42,422 nucleotides of DNA from Sulfobacillus acidophilus (GTDB lineage: Bacteria > Bacillota > Sulfobacillia > Sulfobacillales > Sulfobacillaceae): NCBI GenBank assembly GCA_003023745.1, contig PXYV01000049.1:1-42422 (forward strand), read 5' to 3'. Within the stretch, counting starts at the first letter, position 1; every line of letters starts with the position of its first letter. The position numbers and the translations under genes were made by a program. Below are positions 18,116 through 27,508 of the stretch, piece by piece. The notes under the pieces are model-generated. The model worked only from the letters and a program-made list of their open reading frames with translations, had not been told where the DNA came from and did not search any database.

Positions 18116-18487
18116 TCACCGTTCGTGGGTTTGAACGTTTAGCGCCTGCGCCAACTGGGGCAGGCTTTTGGCGCACGCCTTGTTCAGGTATAAAGTGGAT
18201 GAAGCGTACAGCTTCAATGTATCCATGATTTCGGCATCCCATCCCATCACGACAAGGTGTGGGAGAGAAGGGTTGACCAACGAGGCTCGCTTCCACCAAG
18301 CAATCTGTACATCGATGAAAAGCCAGATCGTATCCAAGAGCATGGTCCGTACGGTGCGTCGTGTCGGCGCGGCAGGAATCAGATCGAGAATGTGTGGCTC
18401 AAATTCAAGAACGGCAAGCTGTTCACACAGAAAATGTGAAAAGTCGCGGTCCGTGTCTATGATGAGGGCCTTGCCTGCGTGCAGCAC
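18116..18487 (-). CDS. Stand-alone, degenerate response-regulator receiver domain
   Basis: 123 residues from a GTG at 18487, six bases behind GGGGAGG; the longer TTG start at 18502 would overlap that site. The order of elements follows a receiver domain: 'KALIIDTDRDFSHFLCEQLA' (acidic pocket Asp residues), 'LLDTIWLFIDVQIAWW' (Asp at the phosphorylation strand), 'HLVVMGWD' where the switch Ser/Thr is normal, and 'STLYLNKACAKSLPQLAQAL' with the conserved Lys. The phosphoacceptor loop is unusual and the Thr/Ser is replaced by Gly, so phosphorylation is doubtful. No output domain is attached. It may act as a protein-interaction module near the downstream kinase. Confidence 0.6.
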   Translation of the reverse strand: MLHAGKALIIDTDRDFSHFLCEQLAVLEFEPHILDLIPAAPTRRTVRTMLLDTIWLFIDVQIAWWKRASLVNPSLPHLVVMGWDAEIMDTLKLYASSTLYLNKACAKSLPQLAQALNVQTHER

Positions 18488-19071
18488 AGCTAGCCTCCCC
18501 AATAGAGACTTGTCTCCCCTATTATGGCATAAGGGCGAGGACTCACCATCGGCCTGGTGCCTCTATGAGTGACTGAAAGATCGGACGATTCACCTACGTC
18601 TGGTGGGTGCTCGGTTAAGCTCCTGGTCCGGGTTTCGGCATCATCACCCGCGATGAACTGGGGCACATTGCTGAGCGTCGCTCAACCCCTGTGTTGGCCT
18701 GGCCGCCAGAGGAATACCGTCTCTTGGGTTGCAACACCCATCCAACATGGCGTGTGGTAGCGCACCACGGCCATTGATGAGAAACATTCGACAAAATGTG
18801 CCGTCGGCATAAGAAACTCGGCAAGTTAGGGTCACACAGTGTCAGATTGTGTCGATCAACCCGCTACGGTGTCGATCAATTCTGAAAAATTAGTGCAGGA
18901 CTTCCCAGAGTAACCGCGAATTAGTCAGACAGGCGGTGCGGATACCAAATTTCGGGAGGTGAGGACACATTTGGGCGGGACTGGCGCCATTGCACCGTCA
19001 ATCCATGACGGATAGTTGGCGTTAGCCCTCTTATATTAAATACTCGAATGTTTTGTGGGAGGGTAAGTCGA
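18488..19071. other. Intergenic region with possible IS21-type end
   Basis: About 580 bases between divergent genes. No gene is supported; several overlapping frames lack ribosome sites. Two copies of GTGTCGATCAA (18849-18859 and 18869-18879) lie 20 bases apart. Repeated motifs like this occur in the ends of IS21-family elements, so a fragment of such an end may survive here. The promoter of the histidine kinase gene should lie in the last 150 bases. Confidence 0.35.
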
Positions 19072-20172
19072 TTGACGAGCCGCATATTGCATAGTTTAGC
19101 CGTAGCTGCCGAGCAATGTAGTGGCGTGGGAGCCGTCTCAATTTGGCGGATCGATCGGGTGCGACATGTGTGTCAGCGATTGGCTGTTTCACCGGGAACT
19201 GGTAAAGACGGTCGATCTGTGCCGTGCTCTCGGTGGTGCGACTATTTGCCAAGCGATCAGGAGCCGTTCTCTGTGGCACTTGATTTGTTGAGTGAGACCG
19301 GTCGATCCGGGTTTGTGTGGGGATTGCCCATCTTTAGCGATTCTCCCTTTCTTTACCTGTTATGCTGTTACCAGGCAGAACGCCCGCTTGACGCTTGGCA
19401 GGCGCAGCGTGTGTCCGCTTTGGGCGAGATCGCCAAATTGGTTCTTCAGGCGCAAGGGCGATGGTTAAAGGCGCCAGTGAAAACCCCGTGGACTGATTGG
19501 CCGCGCGCGTGGCAAGGCGAAGAACGGGCACGGCAGGAAATTGCCAGCGTTTTGCATGGACCGGTGCAAACCAAACTGCTCATTTTAGAAAAGCAGGTTC
19601 ACGACATTCGGGAACAGTGGCGTGGGGGCGACTTAGAGCCGTTGGTGCGCGCGTTGATCGAGGTCGAAACAGGGTTGGAGCATTTGCGCGAGGATGACAT
19701 TCGCCGTTTAAGCCATCGGCTGTATCCGGACCTCATCCAGGTGAGCCTCGGGGCCGCCCTGCGAGGCCTTCGACAGGATTTTGACCGGTTAATCCCAGTC
19801 GAGGTAAGCTGCTCGCCAGCGTTTTTGGAGATTGATGCCCCCATCGACAACCAGATTCCTGAGTTGACCCGCGTAGCGATCTATCGCATCGTCGAAGAGG
19901 CGGTGAATAATGCAATTCGCCATGGGCAAGCGCACCATATGCGCGTGACCCTTGATGCCTTGCAAGACCAGACACTACAGATTGATATTGTAGATGATGG
20001 CTCCGGGTTCAGTCCCACGGTCACGGCGGGGTTTGGCCTACGTCTCATGACGCGTTGGGCGCAGCGGGTGGGCGGCAGGATTGCCGTGTTGCCGCATACC
20101 GGCGGGCATGTGCAACTTTTAGTGCCCCTGCGAATGTTGGTGGCCACAGGGGCGGCCGCTAGGGAAGATTAG
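19072..20172 (+). CDS. Sensor histidine kinase, NarL-system (HisKA_3-like) type
   Basis: 366 residues if translation starts at TTG 19072, eight bases after GGGAGGG; an ATG at 19048 has no such site. Residues ~1-125 look like a GAF-type sensor without membrane helices, so the kinase is soluble. The dimerisation helix carries His162 in 'EIASVLHGPVQTKLLIL'; most HisKA_3 kinases have Asp or Glu right after the His, here Gly. The ATP-binding domain follows: N box 'IVEEAVNNAIRHGQA', G1 'DIVDDGSGF', G2 'GFGLRLMTRWAQRVGG'. Its last codons overlap by four bases the end of the convergent response regulator gene, the obvious partner. Confidence 0.88.
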   Translation: MTSRILHSLAVAAEQCSGVGAVSIWRIDRVRHVCQRLAVSPGTGKDGRSVPCSRWCDYLPSDQEPFSVALDLLSETGRSGFVWGLPIFSDSPFLYLLCCYQAERPLDAWQAQRVSALGEIAKLVLQAQGRWLKAPVKTPWTDWPRAWQGEERARQEIASVLHGPVQTKLLILEKQVHDIREQWRGGDLEPLVRALIEVETGLEHLREDDIRRLSHRLYPDLIQVSLGAALRGLRQDFDRLIPVEVSCSPAFLEIDAPIDNQIPELTRVAIYRIVEEAVNNAIRHGQAHHMRVTLDALQDQTLQIDIVDDGSGFSPTVTAGFGLRLMTRWAQRVGGRIAVLPHTGGHVQLLVPLRMLVATGAAARED

Positions 20173-20840
20173 GGCAGTTCATCTTTTTGGGATAGGAAGC
20201 ATAAAGTCGCTTTAACCCGTGCGTGCTGGTCGGGGCTCGAACTCTCAATATGGAGGGTGGAATAAATCGTAGTGAGATAATTTTCGACGGACTTCTCGGA
20301 CAAAAATAGAGTTTTGGCTATGGCCGCGTTGGTGTAGCCTTGGGCGACTAACGCCAGGATCTGAGACTGCCGCGGTGTTAGATGGTTGAGCGGACTATCC
20401 CGCCGGGTTTGGGATTGACGGACCAGCTCGGGGTCCAGCACGACTAAATTCGACGCTGACCCTTCGATGGCGCGGGTTAGAGTGGCCAAGTCGCGTACCG
20501 ACTTTTTTAACAAATAAGACCAGCCCGGCAGTGAGGTGCGAGGCAACTCGGACAAAAGGTCAGGCCTCGCATAGTTGGATAATAAGACAATGCCCAGCAA
20601 GGGCTGACTCTTGCGCAACTGTAGTCCCGTTTCAATGCCGTTTCCGCCGGTACCTAAATTGATGTCAAGGAGCGCTACATCGGGATTGTCGTGGGTGACA
20701 CGCGCGACTGCAGACGGGCCGTCGCCATATGAGGCGACGACACTCAAAGATGGAATGTTTTCCAAAGACACTACCAGAAGATCGCGCAAAAGCGGCTCGT
20801 CCTCCACCACGATAACGCGCAAGGCCTTTTTAACAGTCAC
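20169..20840 (-). CDS. NarL/LuxR-family response regulator
   Basis: 223 residues, GTG start at 20840 behind AAGGAGG. The receiver domain has the acidic pair in 'VIVVEDEPLLRDLL', phosphoacceptor Asp59 in 'VALLDINLGTGGNG' and the conserved Lys in 'SYLLKKSVRDL'. The C-terminal LuxR helix-turn-helix is 'LTPRQSQILALVAQGY', then 'NAAIAKTLFLSEKSVENYLT'. The usual switch Thr/Ser is present as Ser in 'IVLLSNY'. It is encoded tail-to-tail with a cytoplasmic histidine kinase. The pair probably senses an internal signal; targets are unknown. Confidence 0.93.
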   Translation of the reverse strand: MTVKKALRVIVVEDEPLLRDLLVVSLENIPSLSVVASYGDGPSAVARVTHDNPDVALLDINLGTGGNGIETGLQLRKSQPLLGIVLLSNYARPDLLSELPRTSLPGWSYLLKKSVRDLATLTRAIEGSASNLVVLDPELVRQSQTRRDSPLNHLTPRQSQILALVAQGYTNAAIAKTLFLSEKSVENYLTTIYSTLHIESSSPDQHARVKATLCFLSQKDELP

Positions 20841-20861
20841 CCAATTCCTCCTTCTCGTTCC

Positions 20862-20867
20862 ATTATA
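20862..20867 (-). promoter_or_regulatory. Candidate -10 box of the response regulator gene
   Basis: On the minus strand this reads TATAAT, 22 bases upstream of the GTG start, so a leader of about 15 bases with the AAGGAGG site is expected. No good TTGACA lies 17 bases upstream, so an activator may be needed. Confidence 0.5.
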
Positions 20868-20946
20868 CTGAATTTCGCCAAATCCCGGGACGTCTGACGC
20901 GAAAGTCGCCGAAGTTCTCTAGATCACTACAAGAGATGCGAGGCCT

Positions 20947-22518
20947 TCATGCTCCCCCACCGCTGCGCAAGCTATGGCGTTGAGTCAATAGAGGAACCAC
21001 CCCACTTCGTTGCAAAATCCCTAAATACAGCGCCAGGGCCAGACTAACAGTGAATAAAGTTCCGAGGACCAATACGGCACCAAACGCGTGCTGGTTCAGT
21101 CGCAAAAGCGTGTCGCCTGCCAGCAAAACCGCGACATAGACGGCTAAGGCCAGACCGGCCATGGCAATGAACCGGGGCCGCGCGCGCACCGGGGCTGCGC
21201 CGCGAGAAAAAAGCCAAGCCGCTAGGCCCAAGGTACGACACCAGGCGGCCAGCGATGTGGCGAGAGCGAGACCTGCTGCGCCGAGTGGGTGTATGAGGAA
21301 AAAGTCGCCAGCAATGTTTGTGGCAATCGCTACCATGCCCATTTGCGCGGTCACGCGCGTCACCCGCTGCGCAAAGAGACCGCGTGAGAACAAGGTGCCT
21401 AAAGCTTGGGCGGGGAGCCCAATCGCCCAAAACACGAGGAGATGCGACGTTATCGCCGTTGATTGCACATTAAAGTGGCCATGCTGATAAAGTATTCGAA
21501 TAATGGGCACGCGTAAGAGGGCAAATCCAAACGCCAGTGGCAAGATAATGACCGTTACCAATTCAAACCCTTCTTGCAGTTTTTGTTGGAATTGCGCGCG
21601 ATTGTGATGGTTAAAGGCCTGCGACAGTTGCGTGTAAAGTGGAGCCACCAACGGATTGATGAGCAATGTGAGCGGCAGGCCGCTCAGAACATTAGAGAAA
21701 TTCAAGGCCGAAATTCGGCCAATAGCCAGCGTCGACGCAAAAATTCGATCCACAATCGTCCCTGCGACGTTTGCGCCGTGCGATGCCAGAAACGGGGCCG
21801 CAAGCCGCACACTCTGCCGGGTCCAAGGATGCGACGCCGAAAATCGCAGCCGTAGCCGCACCTTTTGTGCGGCTAATGTTGGTAGTAAATAAGCGAGTTG
21901 GATCATCTGCGCCAGTAAGAACCCGATTGCCACTCCGATGATACCAATCCATAGTCCCAACGCCACAATTCCAACCAGGCGAAACACGTTGATAATGATG
22001 GGCGTCACAGTCGATGGAGCAAAAATCTGGCGGGACTGTAAAATTCCGTTAATTAGCGATCCGAGCGCCATGAACGGCATGGCCGGCAACATGATGCGCA
22101 CCATGACGACCGCCAAGCGGTAGCGCTCACCGTAAAATCCGGGCGCGACCCAATGAATAAGATGACTCGACAACACTTCACCTAGTGCCACCATGCCCAA
22201 TCCGATGATTAACGTCCAGGTGAATGCTTCATCTAAATACACATCCGCGGCGACATCATTGTCGACGACCTGCACATGACCGCTGAGTACCGGGATCACA
22301 ACATTGGTGATGGTGTTGGTCAGCAGCCCATAAAATAAATTGGGCACGATGCTTGCCATCAGCCAACTGTCCGTTTCAAGCGACGTACCGAAAATGGCGG
22401 CCATGGAAAACTCGCGGATAATGCCGAATATCTTCGAGATGACACTGCCGATGATCAGAATGATCGTCGAAAAACTTCGTGATCCCGGGCTGTGAAGACG
22501 CTTGAGCAGTCCTCTCAC
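20947..22518 (-). CDS. murJ: MurJ/MviN-family lipid flippase
   Basis: 523 residues from GTG 22518 (a TTG at 22521 is the alternative). It is an all-membrane MOP-superfamily protein with about 14 helices. N-terminal signature 'SKIFGIIREFSMAAIFGTSL' and 'ETDSWLMASIVPNLFYGLLT'; later 'GHFNVQSTAITSHLLVFWAI' and 'QALGTLFSRGLFAQ' are typical MurJ segments. It would flip lipid II or another undecaprenyl-linked unit across the membrane. A second, broken paralogue is encoded just across the divergent promoter. I cannot tell whether this is the essential MurJ or an accessory copy. Confidence 0.9.
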   Translation of the reverse strand: MRGLLKRLHSPGSRSFSTIILIIGSVISKIFGIIREFSMAAIFGTSLETDSWLMASIVPNLFYGLLTNTITNVVIPVLSGHVQVVDNDVAADVYLDEAFTWTLIIGLGMVALGEVLSSHLIHWVAPGFYGERYRLAVVMVRIMLPAMPFMALGSLINGILQSRQIFAPSTVTPIIINVFRLVGIVALGLWIGIIGVAIGFLLAQMIQLAYLLPTLAAQKVRLRLRFSASHPWTRQSVRLAAPFLASHGANVAGTIVDRIFASTLAIGRISALNFSNVLSGLPLTLLINPLVAPLYTQLSQAFNHHNRAQFQQKLQEGFELVTVIILPLAFGFALLRVPIIRILYQHGHFNVQSTAITSHLLVFWAIGLPAQALGTLFSRGLFAQRVTRVTAQMGMVAIATNIAGDFFLIHPLGAAGLALATSLAAWCRTLGLAAWLFSRGAAPVRARPRFIAMAGLALAVYVAVLLAGDTLLRLNQHAFGAVLVLGTLFTVSLALALYLGILQRSGVVPLLTQRHSLRSGGGA

Positions 22519-22741
22519 CAAGTATTTCCTATTCGTAACGAATGGCCCCCAGTCACGCTAGTTCAAGCTTAAGAAATCTGAACGTACTGTACACAGTGTA
22601 GTCGATTGCATGGTCCATCACCACGGTGGCCGGTGGCGTTCAGGAGCGTCTCGCCGGTGCGTGAGAGCGAGTGAGGTAGGGCCGACCGGTGGATTGTCTG
22701 GATTGCCGTCAGAGGTATTATTACATAAACCCATTGATAAT

Positions 22742-22769
22742 TGAAACCATTAACTATAAACTAGTTTCA
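22742..22769. promoter_or_regulatory. Candidate MarR operator
   Basis: TGAAAC (22742-22747) and its complement GTTTCA (22764-22769) form an inverted repeat with an AT-rich 16-base spacer, running into the MarR start codon. MarR proteins usually repress their own promoter from such sites. The spacing is longer than usual. Confidence 0.4.
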
Positions 22770-23221
22770 TGAATAGTGATGAATCGGTTGAGGTATTGGC
22801 CGAAAATTTATGGCACTTATGGCGATTGTGGAGCGAGCGTTCGAATATGCCGGAAAAGTTAAGTCCTGAGCAATATTGGATCTTGCGAACGCTCGAGCGG
22901 GAGACCGAGATGAGCATATCCGGGTTGGCTAAACTGCGCGGTGTGACGCCATCGGCTATTTCCATCGCAGCCCGACGGATGGAATCGGCGGGGTGGGTGA
23001 CGCGAAGACGTCCCAACCAAAATCAACGTCAGGTCTTAGTGCAGTTGACCGAGCGTGGTCACGCATTATGGCTATTAGTTAGTATGGAACGGCAACGCGT
23101 TTTGCGCACGCTATTGCGCACGCTGTCACCCGACGAGCAACAAACGCTATTGCGCATCACGCATAAAATGCGCGGGCTTTTGCAGCCGCCCGATTCTAAC
23201 GCAGCTTCTAAGGTGCCGTGA
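22769..23221 (+). CDS. MarR-family transcriptional regulator
   Basis: 150 residues. The winged helix is clear: 'LSPEQYWILRTLERETEMSI', 'SGLAKLRGVTPSAISIAARR', then the wing 'VTRRRPNQNQRQVLVQLTER'. No Shine-Dalgarno precedes the ATG, so the mRNA may be leaderless. The stop overlaps the first codon of the following broken MurJ-like gene (TGATG), so the two were a translationally coupled operon. MarR regulators commonly control exporters, which fits. With its partner destroyed, it may now act on the divergent murJ, 251 bases away. Confidence 0.92.
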   Translation: MNSDESVEVLAENLWHLWRLWSERSNMPEKLSPEQYWILRTLERETEMSISGLAKLRGVTPSAISIAARRMESAGWVTRRRPNQNQRQVLVQLTERGHALWLLVSMERQRVLRTLLRTLSPDEQQTLLRITHKMRGLLQPPDSNAASKVP

Positions 23222-24744
23222 TGGGCGGCCCCGCCTTACGCGGTCGACCACTTGGATTTTTATTTTAACGTTATTAAGCCGCATCAGCGGATTTTTTCGC
23301 ACCACGATATTAGCAGCGTACTTTGGTACGTCGGCAAAGACCGATGCCTAGCCTATTGTTTGGGTCGGTGAATCAGGCGGTCAGCGTTGCGACCGTACCC
23401 GCCATGACTGGTGCGCGCGCCCATGAGTCGTCGGGCGCGATGCAGCAGTTTGTAAACCATGTATGGAGCCTTCTTATCATTGCCGCAGTGTTCATGGTGG
23501 TTCTGGGAGAGCGGTGGGCTCCTGACATGGGGCATTTTTTGGCACGCGGGTTTCATGGTTCCGAACTCCGAATGACCATTGCTAGGATGCGCATCATGAT
23601 CCCGTCGATTGTGTCTTGAACGTCTAGCGGTTTTTTGACGGACATTTTGCAATCGGGGGAGAATTTCTTTGGGCTGACCCTATCGCCTCTCGTCGTCAAC
23701 TTGGTACAGATTGGCGGCATTATTATTTTAGGTCACTACTTTAGTATTTATGGAGTCGCATGGGGATTTACCGCAGCAATTGCTGCACAATTAGCCTTAT
23801 TGTGGCCGCTGTTGCACTATTGGGGTCTACGCCTGCGTTTCACCTGGTATTTTCATCATCCCCGCCTACGCGTCATGCTCCGGCTCATGGGTCCCTACTT
23901 TTTGCTTAGCAGCGCCGGCAACATGGAACTGATTACAGATCGCATGTCGGCTTTCTCAATGGCTATTAGCAGTATATCAGCTATGAACTTTGCTTTTACG
24001 TTCAGCGCCGCCCCTCTGGGGTTGATTATTGCGCCCATCATCACGCCCATTTTTACCCGATTAGCCCTCCGCCATTCATTCGGCAATCGCGACCGTTTTA
24101 GATCCTTATCGATGCGCGGCTTGCGATGGGTATTGCTACTCGCGCTCCCGCTGAGTTTGGTCCTCTTTATTCTGAATGTGCCAATTCTGCGGACAGTCTA
24201 CGAACGCGGCCACTTTAACGCGCAGTCCTTGACGCTCACCTCACACCTGTTCGTGTACGCGATCTTAGCACTGCCTGCCAATTCGTTAAGCAGTTACTTG
24301 CAACAGATGTCGTTTGCCACGAAGAATACCCGGCGTCCGGCGCAGTAAAGCATGATTGGCGTGGTCAATATTGCGGGCAATTTGGTGCTCACGTGATTTT
24401 TAGGGGTGTATGGCCTGGTGTTAGCCACAACTATCGCCAACTGGACCACAGCCGCATTGCTGGCCTGGCCTTTTCGGATTCGCCGGCATATCGTGGATCA
24501 ATGGCAGTTTGTCCTGGCGCTGATCGTTGCGGGAGTAGCCATGGTAGGAATTCTTGTGGCTTTATCCGCGATCCTGCGTATGAGCCAGGTCTTTGGCGTC
24601 TTCGCCATTAGTTCCGAGGTGGCATTCACGACTCTGACCGCATTGACTGCGTACAGTACCTTGCTATTGTGGTTTCACGTGCCTGAAGCACTGCAATTGC
24701 GCCGTTATGCGATGAAATGGGCGCGCCGTGCCTGGATCGGGTAA
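23221..24744 (+). pseudogene. Broken second MurJ/MviN-family gene
   Basis: Conceptual translation gives a nearly full MurJ-like protein in pieces. The N-terminus is read in the frame of 23241 ('SRISGFFRTTILAAYFGTSA', 'KTDA', ending at a TAG at 23337-23339). After a frameshift near 23340 it continues in the frame of 23323 ('LLFGSVNQAVSVATV'). That frame runs to 24744, interrupted by TGA at 23617, TAA at 24346 and TGA at 24394, with good MurJ sequence between them ('VYERGHFNAQSLTLTSHLFV'). Four separate lesions and otherwise intact sequence indicate a recent loss. The original ATG at 23221 overlaps the MarR stop. It is a paralogue of the intact gene at 20947-22518. Confidence 0.88.
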
Positions 24745-24780
24745 ATCGGCTGGGTCGCGTGGCACGGCTTCGATGCAGTG

Positions 24781-27324
24781 TTAGAATGAGTTCGACCCGA
24801 GCCGGGCTATGGCGGCCGTAGCCTGCAACATGGCCCAATAGTTTTTGGTTTCAAACGGCGCGCGCCAAATCGCGACCCCGGCCAGGCGGTCTGCCAGCGC
24901 CACATTGGTCACCCGGTTTTGCAAGGCCCGCGTGTTTCCGACCCAGTACTGGTATTGACCAATGCGCCAGCGGTCGATCAGCTGTTGCAGGGCTACCTGC
25001 GTACTATAGCCGTAAACGCCTGGGGCGGCAACCACAGCAAAATCTTTTTGAAATTGTGCGACGGCTTGAGCCGTGGCGGTGTCGTACAAACCATTTTGGA
25101 CCAGGTTCAGATAGGCGGGAATGGGTTCATGATGGTCGACCGCATAGCGCAACAAAATATAGTTCAATAGCCCCTGCAAGTTTTGGACCTGCGGGTTAAA
25201 GACTTGGCCATTGCGGACACTAAGTTGTTGCGTTGGAGCCACCGCTTGGCCGTACCGATTGATTGCCCATTGCCCGCGACTATTTACGTAAGCGTTGGTC
25301 ATGAAGACCTCCGATCCTAGCACCGGATCCCATATGGGCACGATACCGGGATAATCATGCAAAAGTTCCGCCACTTGGGTATCGGTGACATATCCGTCAC
25401 TGCCGAGAACCGCGTCCTGATTGATGCCGTGATTGTTAAAACACCAGTAGTCGCCATACGGACCTAGCCCCATGACAATTTGTTGCGGCGTTAAGCCATG
25501 AGTCAATGCGCTTTGATATGTCATCAAATCCCAGGTGAGGCCTTGGGTGGGCCCCGCATCCGTAAAACTATCAAACTCGCCGTACGACATAATATTGACA
25601 TAATTGACGTAGGGCGCAATTGCCGTCAATCGAAAAGGACTGCGAAGGGTAAAGTTTGCGTAGACGTCGACCATCAAAATTTTACCCATCGCATGCAAGG
25701 CTGGCCCCAATTGCGCGACAAAGTCCGTGTACTGCTGTGAAACTTGCACCCGGCTGAGGCCGTCGTCAGACGCGGGTTCAAAGTCGATGGTTACGCCATC
25801 GTAATGATTCGCCCTGACAACACTCAGAATCTGGTTTACGGTCGACGTAATGCGTGCTGGCGTTTGAAACGGGCCTACTGAGGCAGTGCCAAACATGGGC
25901 CACACCTGTACTTTTTTTTGGTGTGCAAGCTCGACCACCTGACGGGCGTCCATAGGCGTGTTGCCGATAGACCAGGATAATGTCTTGGCATCTTGACTGA
26001 GATAATACCAGGTAGGAATAATGGCCGATATGGTCTTAGACTCGCTCACGAGCGTTTGATAGGAGGGGGAGGTTGGAGAGAGAAAATTTCCATAGACCAA
26101 TGACAAGAGCGACGGCGCGTTCGAGGGTCCTGCTGCCATCGCCAGAGCGGTTATGCCTGGTATCATAGAAACCGCTTGGGCATCTCCGAACGCGAGCACT
26201 TGACCGGTGCTCAGCACGACGTTGTAGCCGCTTTGATCGGGTGTTAGTGTAAGCCCAAGCGCGGATGCGCCCTTCATCTGCGTGCGTGTCGGCTGGCCAA
26301 ATGATGCGGCGTTGCCGTAGGTTTGAATCGCGCCGTTTTGCCAGAGGATCCAATAGCCCTGACCGGAGTTGGTCGGCACCAAACTGACCGCTGTGTTGGT
26401 CGAGGGCTCGACGGTGGCATTGGTCGCCTTACTAACGCGATGGGCCACCCCAGATTGACTTCCAGTCTCCGACTGGACCTTACCGGGACGAAATCGAAGT
26501 TCAGGCAACAAGAGTGGGGTATGACTCGTTGCCCCGACGCCGAAGGTCTTATTGGCGCGCTTGGCATTTCCGTATGCATAGACGAAGCCATGCGCCCCTA
26601 AAATCCAATACCCTTGACCGTTGGCTGTCACCGCCATGGAAGTAGCCGTAATTGGAGAGGCGGGTGATCCGTAATTTTGGGCTTGTCCCAGCGGATAAAC
26701 CGTTCCATCTTGTGCCAGGACATAGGCTCCGGTGCCCGAGGGCAACACCGCCAAGGCGACGGCCGTAATCGGTTTAGCAGATTTGATGGGACCAAACGAA
26801 GTGGCGTCGCCAAAGTTGTACACTTTGCCGGTACGGGTCAAAATCCAATAGCCGCGATCATTGGCCGTAGGCACCAATGCCACCGCGGCGGCAGTGGCTT
26901 GTTGCGTCTGTGCACGAAGCCCTCCATAGTTCGTGGCACTGCCTGAGGTGGTGACGGCACCGTTGGACGATAGGGCGTAATAGCCTCGCTCGATTCCCGC
27001 GAAGGTTGTGTTCGCTTGAAGACCGGCCGTGGTTGCAATCGTCAGGGGGCCGGGCCCTGCCTGGGGTGGAAGTGTGACCGTGACGCCGCTGTTGTTCCAA
27101 CTGACCACTTTCATGCGAGCATTATCCAGCTGTACCGCACCGGGCGCTGATCCTAAATTGACACCGTGGATGATGAGCGTGGTTTGATTGGCGCCGGCGC
27201 TATAACTGGTAATAATAGGAAGCGCCTGCGCCTGGATCAACTGCGGGAAGGCCACCACCAGGCGGAGGGCCACACTGATCGCGATAAGCGCACGCTGAAC
27301 CATCGGGGGAAGGAAACGGCACAT
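24781..27324 (-). CDS. Secreted multidomain protein: IPT, propeller-like repeats, GH18 barrel with inserted PG-binding-like segment
   Basis: 847 residues; ATG at 27324 with GGAGAG upstream. A Sec signal peptide covers ~1-32. Residues ~33-112 look like an IPT/TIG fold. Then come repeats of the kind 'GYWILTRTGKVYNFGDATSF', resembling actinobacterial 'GYWLVA..GGIFAFGDA' repeats and likely a beta-propeller. From ~415 a GH18 TIM barrel follows, with catalytic Glu516 in 'DGVTIDFEP' (DxxxDxE intact). The usual MxYD of strand 6 reads MSYGE, lacking the Asp. Near 738-775, 'NGLYDTATAQAVAQFQKDF' is a peptidoglycan-binding-like segment inserted before the last strand 'GVAIWRAPFE'. Likely an extracellular glycan hydrolase of the YaaH/SleL sort; substrate unknown. 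Confidence 0.82.
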   Translation of the reverse strand: MCRFLPPMVQRALIAISVALRLVVAFPQLIQAQALPIITSYSAGANQTTLIIHGVNLGSAPGAVQLDNARMKVVSWNNSGVTVTLPPQAGPGPLTIATTAGLQANTTFAGIERGYYALSSNGAVTTSGSATNYGGLRAQTQQATAAAVALVPTANDRGYWILTRTGKVYNFGDATSFGPIKSAKPITAVALAVLPSGTGAYVLAQDGTVYPLGQAQNYGSPASPITATSMAVTANGQGYWILGAHGFVYAYGNAKRANKTFGVGATSHTPLLLPELRFRPGKVQSETGSQSGVAHRVSKATNATVEPSTNTAVSLVPTNSGQGYWILWQNGAIQTYGNAASFGQPTRTQMKGASALGLTLTPDQSGYNVVLSTGQVLAFGDAQAVSMIPGITALAMAAGPSNAPSLLSLVYGNFLSPTSPSYQTLVSESKTISAIIPTWYYLSQDAKTLSWSIGNTPMDARQVVELAHQKKVQVWPMFGTASVGPFQTPARITSTVNQILSVVRANHYDGVTIDFEPASDDGLSRVQVSQQYTDFVAQLGPALHAMGKILMVDVYANFTLRSPFRLTAIAPYVNYVNIMSYGEFDSFTDAGPTQGLTWDLMTYQSALTHGLTPQQIVMGLGPYGDYWCFNNHGINQDAVLGSDGYVTDTQVAELLHDYPGIVPIWDPVLGSEVFMTNAYVNSRGQWAINRYGQAVAPTQQLSVRNGQVFNPQVQNLQGLLNYILLRYAVDHHEPIPAYLNLVQNGLYDTATAQAVAQFQKDFAVVAAPGVYGYSTQVALQQLIDRWRIGQYQYWVGNTRALQNRVTNVALADRLAGVAIWRAPFETKNYWAMLQATAAIARLGSNSF

Positions 27325-27452
27325 CCGAACTCTCCTATATCAATTCCGAACATCATGTTGTGTTTTGCAAGACATTAGAGTGATTAGCCAAGGGTGTCTG
27401 AGGTTCCTGCATTTTTTGTCAAATTTCGCAAACAAACAATGGGCTCAGGTCA

Positions 27453-27488
27453 GACGCCGAACCCGTCTATCCCGATAGGCTCGGCGTC
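27453..27488 (-). terminator. Stem-loop downstream of the G1 peptidase gene
   Basis: An 11-pair stem (27453-27463 with 27478-27488, one wobble) 20 bases past the peptidase stop. The T-rich stretch on the minus strand comes only about 15 bases later, so it is a weak intrinsic terminator at best. Confidence 0.4.
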
Positions 27489-27508
27489 GCCTAGGCAGCG
27501 TCCGACTC

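Noticed and set aside
23617-24396. Recoded stop codons in the MurJ-like gene
   Set aside because: Both TGA and TAA occur, together with a frameshift, and no recoding signal is seen; a pseudogene is simpler.
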